Shown: one piece after another, positions 1 to 6,315 of the stretch
Position numbering within the stretch: the stretch's first letter is position 1
Layout: the number at the start of each line of letters is the position of its first letter
Source of the DNA: Oscillospiraceae bacterium
GTDB taxonomy: Bacteria > Bacillota > Clostridia > Oscillospirales > Oscillospiraceae
Length of the DNA stretch: 11,758 nt
Direction of reading: 5' to 3'
Assembly (NCBI GenBank): GCA_016290695.1
Contig: JAEEUX010000055.1
Span: 1 to 11,758 of the forward strand
The notes under the pieces: generated by a model
Seen by the model: the letters and a program-made list of their open reading frames with translations, nothing else
Told to the model about the DNA's origin: nothing
Databases searched by the model: none
Position numbers and translations under genes: made by a program

Positions 1-797
1 TAAAGGTCGGCGGCTTTGCGGCGATAAATGTCCTTGAGTCCGCTAAATCTGCCAACGAGGAAATAGAGAGCGTCGAGGCGGCATACGTTTCCGTAAGCCT
101 TAACCGCATTCTCGAACTCAAGGCAAAGCCTGTTGTTCTTCCCAGCAAGGGCGGGGAAAGAACCCTTGAAAAGCTGATTGTCGACCTCCACGAGCAGCAT
201 TATCCCGCCGGACTCGACGGTTACGGCGACGATATGTTCTGGGGTACCAACGCCAAGCCCCTCATTGTCGTTAACGGCAAGCTTGTTACCGACATGAGCA
301 CGAAGATCAATAACGACGATAACGTCCTCTTCGCTCTTTCCACGAACCCCGACCAGCCGCCCGTTGCCGTTTCGCTTACCTGCTATGTAAACGGAAGCAA
401 CGCCTACGGTTACGCTCTTATCCTTAACGCTGACGGCAGCACCACTCCCATCACGAACGCCGCCATGCTTGCCGCTGACGGCAGCCCGCTCACGAGCCCC
501 GAGGCTTCCCTCCTTTCCACCGACGGCGTAAGAACGGACGATAAGGGCTACTTCGAGGTCGTCGTAACGAACGACCGTGAGGGCATCGTTACCGTCGAGG
601 GCCTTGCGGCTATCAACACCATTCACAGCGCCGAATACCCGATATTCAAGGGCCCGGACGGAGAGTCCCTGCTCCTTCTCGTTATCATCGGCCTCGGCTG
701 CGCCATACCTCTCGGCTGTGTCGTAATCTATTCGCAGAAGAAAGAAATCAAGTCCCGCGGCGTCAAGTTTGCCGGACGCAAGAACCCGATACGGTAA
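1..797 (+). CDS. Membrane-anchored extracellular protein, 5'-truncated
   Basis: The reading frame is open from the window edge (first full codon at 3) to TAA at 795-797, giving 264 visible residues; the true start lies upstream. Most of it is polar and rich in Asp, Asn, Gly, Ser and Thr, as in secreted beta-rich domains. Near the end is one hydrophobic helix (visible residues about 223-243, core LLLLVIIGLGCAIPLGCVVI) followed by a basic tail (KKEIKSRG), so the bulk should lie outside the cell and the tail inside. The stretch at about residues 50-105 (TLEKLIVDL, then LIVVNGKLVTD, then KINNDDNVLFAL) resembles the beta-grasp layout of DUF4430/transcobalamin-C-like domains; this is a weak visual resemblance only. 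An Ig-like module may follow. The ABC transporter starts 15 bases downstream, suggesting co-transcription and a possible binding or accessory role. I do not recognise the family with confidence. Confidence 0.75.
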   Translation, partial: KVGGFAAINVLESAKSANEEIESVEAAYVSVSLNRILELKAKPVVLPSKGGERTLEKLIVDLHEQHYPAGLDGYGDDMFWGTNAKPLIVVNGKLVTDMSTKINNDDNVLFALSTNPDQPPVAVSLTCYVNGSNAYGYALILNADGSTTPITNAAMLAADGSPLTSPEASLLSTDGVRTDDKGYFEVVVTNDREGIVTVEGLAAINTIHSAEYPIFKGPDGESLLLLVIIGLGCAIPLGCVVIYSQKKEIKSRGVKFAGRKNPIR

Positions 798-812
798 GGA
801 GGAGAGAGCAGC

Positions 813-2558
813 ATGAAAAAGCAAAAATTCAGCGAAGTCGTAAAAAGAATTTGGAAAATGGCTGCCCCGTACTGGCTAAAGTCCGAGGAGCGCTGGGGAA
901 GCTTCTTCCTTCTTCTTGTCAATATCGGCATGATGGTTCTGAATAACTTCGTCGGCGTGCGTATGGTTATTTGGAACAGAGACTGGCAGAACGCCTTTAC
1001 GAACATGAACGCCAACCTCTGGAGACAGCAGATTTTCGTATTCCTCCTTGTTGGCGCGGCAACGATTTTCACCACCACGTTCAATACCTACATTTCATCG
1101 TGGATAGCCGTCCGCTGGAGAAGATGGATGACGGCGCATTACCTCAACCTCTGGATGAACAACAGCATCCACTACAAGATGCAGCTTTCCGGCAACGAAA
1201 CGGATAACCCGGACCAGCGTATCACTGAGGATATTACCCAGTTCATTCAGTATACCTGGCAGTATTCCTTCTCCTTTGTCCAGAACCTTCTGTCCCTCTT
1301 TACATACCTTGTAATGCTCTGGGACCTCTCCCTCAAGATTCCCCTCATGCTCGGCGGCAAGGACTGGTCCTTCCCCGGCTACTTCATAGTGATTTCGATT
1401 ATCTGGGCCTTCATCACGACGACCCTCACCCATCTCGTCGGTAAGCCCCTCTCCCGCTTGACCTACAGCCAACAGATGTACGACGCTAACTTCCGTTTCT
1501 CTCTCGTCAGATTCCGCGAGAGCAGCGAACAGATAGCGCTTCTGCACGGCGAAAACGTCGAGCATGAGCACATGATGACCATCTTCGGTGATTCCGTCGT
1601 CAACACCTTCCGCGTTATGGACAGAACCATGAAGACGACCTTCACCACCCTCGCCCTTTCTTACGGCGACGCGATGATGTTCACTCTTCTCCTTGGCCCC
1701 GCGTACTACTTCTATAACGCAATCCCCGGCTACGGTACCTTCATGCAGATAGCCACCGCCTTCCAGAACGTCGTCAACGGCCTCAAATGGTTCGTTACGA
1801 ACTACGTCGGCATGGCGGCCTACATCGCGGTTACCGACCGTCTTTACGCCTTCAACATGAACTATGAAAACACCATAGACATCGAGCAGCATACCGAGAT
1901 GAAGTTCAAGGATGTTGACGAAGACAGAATCAAGATAAATAATCTCGATGTCTATCTCCCGAACGGCAAGTTCCAGATCCGCGCTAAGGACATAGTCATC
2001 AACCGCGGCGAAAAGATACTCATCAAGGGCCGCACCGGCGCCGGTAAGACCACGATATTCCGCGCCCTCGCCAAGATTTGGCCTTACGGAAAGGGCGACG
2101 TTGAGCTGCCGAAGGGCAAGAAGATCATCGTCCTCCCGCAGAAGCCGTACTTCCCGATTGGTACTCTTGAAGAGGCCGTCAGCTACCCGATGCCCGCCGG
2201 AACCTATGACCGCGAGGCAATCAAGCAGGCCCTCATCGACGTCGGCATGCCGAACCTCGTTGACAGACTCGACGAAGTCGCGCACTGGAATATGCGCCTG
2301 TCCGGCGGCGAACAGCAGCGCGTCGGTATCGCAAGAGCCCTGCTTTATAATCCCGATTACCTCTTCTTCGATGAAGCCACGGCTTCCATGGATGAGCCCT
2401 CTGAGGAAGAGCTTTACACCATGCTTATTGATAGAATGAAGAATTCGACCCTCATCTCCATAGGCCACCGTTCGTCTCTCGAAAAATTCCATAAGCGTAT
2501 CCTCTTCGCCGAGAAGATGCCCGGAGATTATTACGAATTTGAAGAGATAACGAAGTAA
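813..2558 (+). CDS. ABC transporter, fused permease and ATPase (YddA/SbmA-BacA/ABCD type)
   Basis: This 581-residue protein has an N-terminal membrane domain (about residues 1-350, several hydrophobic helices) and a C-terminal ATPase domain. Family marks in the membrane half are NPDQRITEDI (about 131-140) and RFSLVRFRESSEQIALLHGE, both typical of the ABC_membrane_2/SbmA-BacA group. The ATPase half is complete: Walker A GRTGAGKTT (about 406-414), signature LSGGEQQ (about 496), Walker B YLFFDEATAS (about 516) and the switch His in SIGHRSS (about 552). The length is normal for a half-transporter that works as a homodimer. The start has AAGGAGG at 796-802, ten bases upstream, overlapping the previous stop codon. 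Members include E. coli YddA, mycobacterial Rv1819c (import of cobalamin and hydrophilic solutes) and peroxisomal ABCD exporters, so neither substrate nor direction can be inferred from the fold. It is likely in an operon with the upstream anchored protein. Confidence 0.93.
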   Translation: MKKQKFSEVVKRIWKMAAPYWLKSEERWGSFFLLLVNIGMMVLNNFVGVRMVIWNRDWQNAFTNMNANLWRQQIFVFLLVGAATIFTTTFNTYISSWIAVRWRRWMTAHYLNLWMNNSIHYKMQLSGNETDNPDQRITEDITQFIQYTWQYSFSFVQNLLSLFTYLVMLWDLSLKIPLMLGGKDWSFPGYFIVISIIWAFITTTLTHLVGKPLSRLTYSQQMYDANFRFSLVRFRESSEQIALLHGENVEHEHMMTIFGDSVVNTFRVMDRTMKTTFTTLALSYGDAMMFTLLLGPAYYFYNAIPGYGTFMQIATAFQNVVNGLKWFVTNYVGMAAYIAVTDRLYAFNMNYENTIDIEQHTEMKFKDVDEDRIKINNLDVYLPNGKFQIRAKDIVINRGEKILIKGRTGAGKTTIFRALAKIWPYGKGDVELPKGKKIIVLPQKPYFPIGTLEEAVSYPMPAGTYDREAIKQALIDVGMPNLVDRLDEVAHWNMRLSGGEQQRVGIARALLYNPDYLFFDEATASMDEPSEEELYTMLIDRMKNSTLISIGHRSSLEKFHKRILFAEKMPGDYYEFEEITK

Positions 2559-2593
2559 CTCCTTTCGCACATACCCCCTTGCGTGCTCCACCT

Positions 2594-2636
2594 ATGCTGC
2601 CGGATACGGTTTTGTCTTCTCCCGTACCGGCTGCAT
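2594..2636 (+). terminator. Hairpin after the ABC transporter gene, possible terminator
   Basis: The arm 2594-2609 pairs with 2622-2636 over about 14 base pairs (core GCCGG-TACGG against CCGTA-CCGGC, with one bulged A at 2604 and one mismatch near the base) around a T/C-rich loop. It lies 36 bases after the transporter stop codon. No T-run follows directly; the nearest is TATTTTT about 18 bases on, so intrinsic termination here is only plausible. Confidence 0.4.
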
Positions 2637-2682
2637 GGGTGAGTAATGACTGATATTTTTACCGGGATATTGCCGGGTTTGG

Positions 2683-2711
2683 TTGACTTTTTGCCGCATT
2701 ATTGATAAAAT
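2683..2711 (+). promoter_or_regulatory. Sigma-A-type promoter in the long intergenic region
   Basis: TTGACT at 2683-2688, a 17-base spacer, and TAAAAT at 2706-2711 preceded by TG one base upstream (extended -10, TGATAAAAT). Transcription would start near 2718. The next confident gene begins at 3278, so this would make a leader of about 560 bases for the hydroxylase operon or a separate non-coding RNA. Confidence 0.55.
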
Positions 2712-2717
2712 AAGCAC

Positions 2718-3150
2718 ATATCAGTTAAACGCTGAATGTTTTATATGCGGCACATCTTCTTATACTTCACGGCTGCATTTCATATTTTAATATCACAGCC
2801 GGAAATCAAGACCCGTTTCCCATAATAACGATCAGCTCCGGCGCGCAATACGCCGAGCCGTTTCTTGCGAGATCCGGCACCTGCCGCATTTGCGGCTTGC
2901 CGTTTTTCGATACATCCGGTTCCCTCGCCGGGTGCCTGCGTTACAGGCGGCAGAGCTTGTTTTGGTCTGCAAAGCAGATAAATGAGTTATCGGCACATTA
3001 CCTCGATGGTAGTGTGCCGCTGCCTTATGTTCCCCTTTACTAAGAATGAATCGGATACTTTTGAGGCAAATACTGCTTGCAGAATTCCCTTCAGGATATC
3101 CCCAATGCCTCGGCAATAGCTACAAATATTTCCTCGGATAAAGCGGTCTC
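2718..3150 (+). other. Non-coding stretch rich in inverted repeats, function unknown
   Basis: I see no convincing gene here; the short open frames on the minus strand lack ribosome sites and recognisable domains. The stretch has many local inverted repeats: 2770-2775 with 2796-2801; 2835-2843 with 2851-2858 (one bulge); GCCGCA/TGCGGC at 2883-2896; TCTGC/GCAGA at 2966-2978; a 12-base-pair stem with a 5-base loop at 2991-3019 (11 Watson-Crick pairs and one G-U); and 3061-3068 with 3106-3113, enclosing CTGCTTGCAG at 3073-3082. With the promoter at 2683-2711 upstream, a structured leader or small RNA is possible. A degenerate dispersed repeat is the main alternative. No known riboswitch class was recognised. 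Confidence 0.35.
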
Positions 3151-3155
3151 TTTTG

Positions 3156-3185
3156 TTGACAAAGCTAAGGCTTGTGCGATACAAT
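3156..3185 (+). promoter_or_regulatory. Promoter of the molybdenum hydroxylase operon
   Basis: A perfect TTGACA at 3156-3161, an 18-base spacer and TACAAT at 3180-3185 form a strong sigma-A-type promoter. Initiation near 3192 would give a leader of about 86 bases before the first subunit gene. An overlapping TATAAT at 3185-3190 is too far from the -35 (23 bases) to be the preferred -10. Confidence 0.7.
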
Positions 3186-3212
3186 ATAATTTGACCTATG
3201 TCGTTTTTGCCG

Positions 3213-3229
3213 CTGCAAATGTCTTGCAG
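3213..3229. promoter_or_regulatory. Palindrome between promoter and first subunit gene, candidate operator
   Basis: CTGCAA (3213-3218) and TTGCAG (3224-3229) form a perfect 6-base inverted repeat with a 5-base centre, about 20 bases past the predicted start site. The position suits a repressor operator or a small leader hairpin. Similar CTGC/GCAG palindromes occur upstream at 2966-2978 and 3073-3082. No regulator gene is in the window, so the role is inferred from position only. Confidence 0.35.
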
Positions 3230-3277
3230 AATGTGGATTTAGTTTATTAGTAAATTGATTATATAGGAGGATATGAA

Positions 3278-3967
3278 ATGATTGGAGGATTAGTTATACC
3301 GACCGGTGTGCCTACCAAAGAGAGTGAACAGGTCACCTACACTCTCGACACGGCGCATCAGAAAGCATCGGATATGGTCAAATCCATCCCCGCAAATCTC
3401 ACGGAGTATCGCTGCCCGCTTTGCGGACAGGTGTTCTCCAGCTATGCCGACATGAAGGAGCATTACGAGATAAATCATTACGGTTCAATTCCGCCCGTTA
3501 TGATTACTCTCAAGCTCAACGGCAAGCTCTGCGAGCTCCTTGTTGAGCCTCACTGGACTCTCAAGCGCACGCTCCAGTTCCGCCTCGGCCTCACCGGCGC
3601 CAAGCATATGTGCGATAAGGGCGTATGCGGCTCCTGCACCGTCATTGTTGACGGAAGAGCCGTCCTTTCCTGCCAGATGCTCGCCGTCGAGTGTGAGGGC
3701 AAGGAGATTGAGACGATCGAGGGCATTGCCGCCAACCCGAAGTGGAAGCCCCTCATCGACGCCTATTGCCGCTGGGACGCCATGCAGTGCGGCTATTGCA
3801 CGCCCGGCTTCCTCGTTTCGGCAAAGAACCTGCTTGACAGGAACCCGCATCCCACGGAGCAGGAGATCCGCGAGGCTCTCGCCGGAAACATCTGCATCTG
3901 CGGAACCTACCCGCGCCATGCTCAGGCTATCATGGAAGCGGTACAAGTAATGTCGGAAGGAGCGTGA
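3278..3967 (+). CDS. Molybdenum hydroxylase [2Fe-2S] subunit with N-terminal C2H2 zinc-finger motif
   Basis: This 229-residue protein is the small iron-sulfur subunit of a xanthine dehydrogenase-type enzyme, passing electrons from the molybdenum site to the FAD subunit. From about residue 73 it follows the family: a plant-ferredoxin-type domain with CDKGVCGSC and a further Cys (DGRAVLSC), then an all-helical domain with CGYCTPG and CICGTYPRH supplying the second cluster. The CGTYPR form recalls isoquinoline/aldehyde oxidoreductase small subunits rather than CTGY of xanthine dehydrogenase; the Arg usual between the last two Cys is Ile. The first 70 or so residues are extra: residues 46-67 fit C-x2-C-x12-H-x4-H (C46, C49, H62, H67), a classical C2H2 finger. 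The start at 3278 has AGGAGG at 3265-3270, spacing 7. Ordinary relatives are about 150-170 residues long. It is first in a three-gene operon, 4 bases before the large subunit. Confidence 0.93.
   Translation: MIGGLVIPTGVPTKESEQVTYTLDTAHQKASDMVKSIPANLTEYRCPLCGQVFSSYADMKEHYEINHYGSIPPVMITLKLNGKLCELLVEPHWTLKRTLQFRLGLTGAKHMCDKGVCGSCTVIVDGRAVLSCQMLAVECEGKEIETIEGIAANPKWKPLIDAYCRWDAMQCGYCTPGFLVSAKNLLDRNPHPTEQEIREALAGNICICGTYPRHAQAIMEAVQVMSEGA
3413..3478 (+). other. C2H2 zinc-finger motif encoded in the [2Fe-2S] subunit gene
   Basis: Codons 46-67 encode C-P-L-C, then twelve residues including F53 and M59, then H62, four residues, and H67. Spacing and hydrophobic positions match the classical C2H2 finger (C-x2-C-x12-H-x4-H, Phe four residues after the second Cys). 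It precedes the ferredoxin domain and is in the same uninterrupted frame. Zinc binding is inferred from spacing. Confidence 0.75.
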
Positions 3968-3971
3968 AACC

Positions 3972-6305
3972 ATGGCTGATATAGCAGGCGTAAACGGACA
4001 AAGAGAAAATTTCAGAGTCGTAGGCAAGCATAACCTTCCCGGCAAGCTTTCGTACGCTCTTGCAACGGGCATTGCGAAGTTCGGTATCGACTATGTCCTT
4101 CCGAACATGCTTTTCGCGAAGTTCCTTCGCAGCCCCTATGCTCACGCAAAGGTTTTGAGCGTTAATAAGGAAAAGGCTCTCGCCATCCCCGGCGTCGTCG
4201 ACGTCGTTACCTGGGATGATCCCGATATGCTTTCCATCGGCGGAGGCTTCGGCCCTCCCGAGCCCTACCTCACCAATTACGCGGACTATGAAGGCTGCGA
4301 GGTCGGCGTTATCGTAGTGGCTGAGGACGAGGATATCTGCGAGGAAGCGCTCCGCAACCTCGACATCGAGTGGGAGGTTCTGCCCCATTCCGTCAACACC
4401 CTCGAGGCCGCGAAGGACGATTCTCCTCTTACCTGCCTCAAGCCGGAGCCGCCCTCCATGTTCGGCCCGAAGGAGCCCAAGAAGCACAATGTCACCCATG
4501 TCGTTACCGCGCAGGGCGACGTTGACAAGGCTCTCAAGGAGTCCAAGAACGTTATAGAGTACCAGCTCAAGCTCCCCACCTTCGCTTCCCATATCCCCAA
4601 TCCGCCCGCGTCCGTCGCGTGGTGGGAGGATGACCCCTACCTCGGCGAAGGCCCGAATATGCACATCGAGGGCGCCGTTCAGCGCCGCGAGCAGATCGCT
4701 CAGCTTTACCATATGCCCGTTGAGAAGACCATCCAGACCGGCCTTTTCCAGGGCGGTAAATACTGCGACTGGGGCATGAGAAAGAGCCAGGAGATCACCC
4801 CGCTTCTCGCCCGCCGCACGGGAAGACCCGTCCGCTGCGCGAACACCCGCGAGGAGACCTTCGACTTCCTCATGAACGAGCGTTATATGTACATGAAGGT
4901 AGGCTTTGACGATAACGGCCTCATCACCGCGATTGACGACTATTCCGTAGACGATAACGGTTCTCTCGGCTCTTCCGCATTCGGCGGCGCGCAGGACCAG
5001 GGTTACGGCCCCTACTACACGCTCAGATGCCTTGATATCCGCCAGCAGATGGACGTTGTCGACACCAACCGCGGCAAGATGTACCTTTCCGGCCAGCACT
5101 GCCCCTTCAACTGGGACTCCGGCACCATGGCCATCTACCTCATCGCCGAAAAGCTCGGCAAGGACCCCATCGATATAGCAAAGCTCAACCTCCACGGCCC
5201 CACCTCTCAGGAGGACCCCAACCCCGTTCCCAGCTTCGAGGCCTGCCTTGAGACCGGCAAGAAGATCATGAACTGGCAGTGGCACAAGGCCGGGACCAAG
5301 AAGCTGCCGGACGGCAGAATGCACGGCGCCAGCTTCCGCTATCAGATCTGCCCGCGCCATGCCTTCTCCGGCTATGACAGCAAGCTCGAGCTGCGCGACG
5401 GCGTCGTCCACATGCCCACGCAGGGCCCCTGCACGGGTATTTTCGCCGTTGAATGCAACGCCATGGTAGTTGCCGAAGAGCTCGGCCTCGAATATGAGGA
5501 TATCTCCATCGATTTCGATTACCGCGAGAAGTTCACGCCCGTCGGCGGCGGCTCCGACGGTACGACGGCATCCTCCTGGGTCACCAAGGAGTGCGCCAAT
5601 ATCCTAAAGCAGAAGATTATTGCCGCGGCCATCAGAAACGCGGACAATCCGCCTCCTCCGAGCATGTTCAGCTTCGGCAAGCCCCAGACGCCCAACCCGC
5701 TCAAGGGTCACAAGCCCGAGGAGTGCGATATGATAGGCGGCATGGTTTGCCTCAAGGCCGACCCCTCTCAGGGCGTTCCCCTCAAGGAGGCCACTCAGGA
5801 GAACATCTTCGCCACCTATTCCGGAAGACCGCCTGCGTCCATATGGTCCACCGGCATGGGCAAAATGCTCGATACGATGAACAGCCTCTTCTGCGAGGTT
5901 GCCGTAGATACGGATACCGGCGAGGTCGAAATCCTCCGTTACTGCACGGTTGCCGACCCCGGCAAGGTTATCCGCCCCACCTCTCTTGAAAGCCAGATCG
6001 ACCAGGTCGCTTATTTCTCGCAGGGCTGCCAGCTCCTCGAGGAGTATGTTTACGACGAGAAGACCGGCGTTCGCCTCACGAACAACATGATCGACTATAA
6101 GAAGCCGACCATACTCGACGTTCCCGACGTTGAGAAGACCTTCCTCGAGACGCGCTCCGGCAACGCCGCCTACGGCGCTTCCGGCATAAGCCACTCTCTC
6201 GCGAACACTCACCTGCTCATTATCGCTATCCACAACGCCATCGGCGTCTGGGTAGACACACCGGCGACCCCGGATAAAATTCTGAAAGCTTTAGGAAAGG
6301 CATGA
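3972..6305 (+). CDS. Molybdenum hydroxylase large (molybdopterin-binding) subunit, divergent
   Basis: This 777-residue protein is the catalytic subunit of the xanthine dehydrogenase/aldehyde oxidoreductase superfamily. The hammerhead domain is at about residues 20-140 (FAKFLRSPYAHAKVLSV, IPGVVDVVTWDD), and the cofactor domains fill the rest (TGRPVRCANTREETF; GGGSDGTTASSW; C-terminal DTPATPDKILKAL). The fold match is clear, but key motifs differ. The usual GGGFGGK reads GLFQGGK (257-263). The Arg-containing RGFG loop reads LSGQHCPFNW. The C-terminal YGAKGVGE active-site motif reads YGASGISH (734-741), putting His741 where the catalytic Glu normally sits. These changes suggest altered chemistry or substrate, so xanthine dehydrogenase should not be assumed. 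AAGGAG at 3957-3962 supports this start. No cofactor-maturation gene (XdhC, MocA) is nearby. The FAD subunit starts 10 bases after its stop. Confidence 0.92.
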   Translation: MADIAGVNGQRENFRVVGKHNLPGKLSYALATGIAKFGIDYVLPNMLFAKFLRSPYAHAKVLSVNKEKALAIPGVVDVVTWDDPDMLSIGGGFGPPEPYLTNYADYEGCEVGVIVVAEDEDICEEALRNLDIEWEVLPHSVNTLEAAKDDSPLTCLKPEPPSMFGPKEPKKHNVTHVVTAQGDVDKALKESKNVIEYQLKLPTFASHIPNPPASVAWWEDDPYLGEGPNMHIEGAVQRREQIAQLYHMPVEKTIQTGLFQGGKYCDWGMRKSQEITPLLARRTGRPVRCANTREETFDFLMNERYMYMKVGFDDNGLITAIDDYSVDDNGSLGSSAFGGAQDQGYGPYYTLRCLDIRQQMDVVDTNRGKMYLSGQHCPFNWDSGTMAIYLIAEKLGKDPIDIAKLNLHGPTSQEDPNPVPSFEACLETGKKIMNWQWHKAGTKKLPDGRMHGASFRYQICPRHAFSGYDSKLELRDGVVHMPTQGPCTGIFAVECNAMVVAEELGLEYEDISIDFDYREKFTPVGGGSDGTTASSWVTKECANILKQKIIAAAIRNADNPPPPSMFSFGKPQTPNPLKGHKPEECDMIGGMVCLKADPSQGVPLKEATQENIFATYSGRPPASIWSTGMGKMLDTMNSLFCEVAVDTDTGEVEILRYCTVADPGKVIRPTSLESQIDQVAYFSQGCQLLEEYVYDEKTGVRLTNNMIDYKKPTILDVPDVEKTFLETRSGNAAYGASGISHSLANTHLLIIAIHNAIGVWVDTPATPDKILKALGKA

Positions 6306-6315
6306 GGTAAATAAT

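Noticed and set aside
1095..2591. Long open frame on the minus strand opposite the ABC transporter
   Set aside because: It lies wholly opposite a gene with intact Walker and signature motifs, its translation shows no recognisable domain, and such mirror frames are common in GC-rich codon-biased genes. The same applies to the minus-strand frames at 3485-4072, 3930-5411, 5604-6233 and 6322-8196.
2832..3184. Two short minus-strand open frames (94 and 65 codons) in the intergenic gap
   Set aside because: They overlap each other in different frames, show no clear ribosome sites, and contain no recognisable domain; the composition looks like translated non-coding or repeat DNA.
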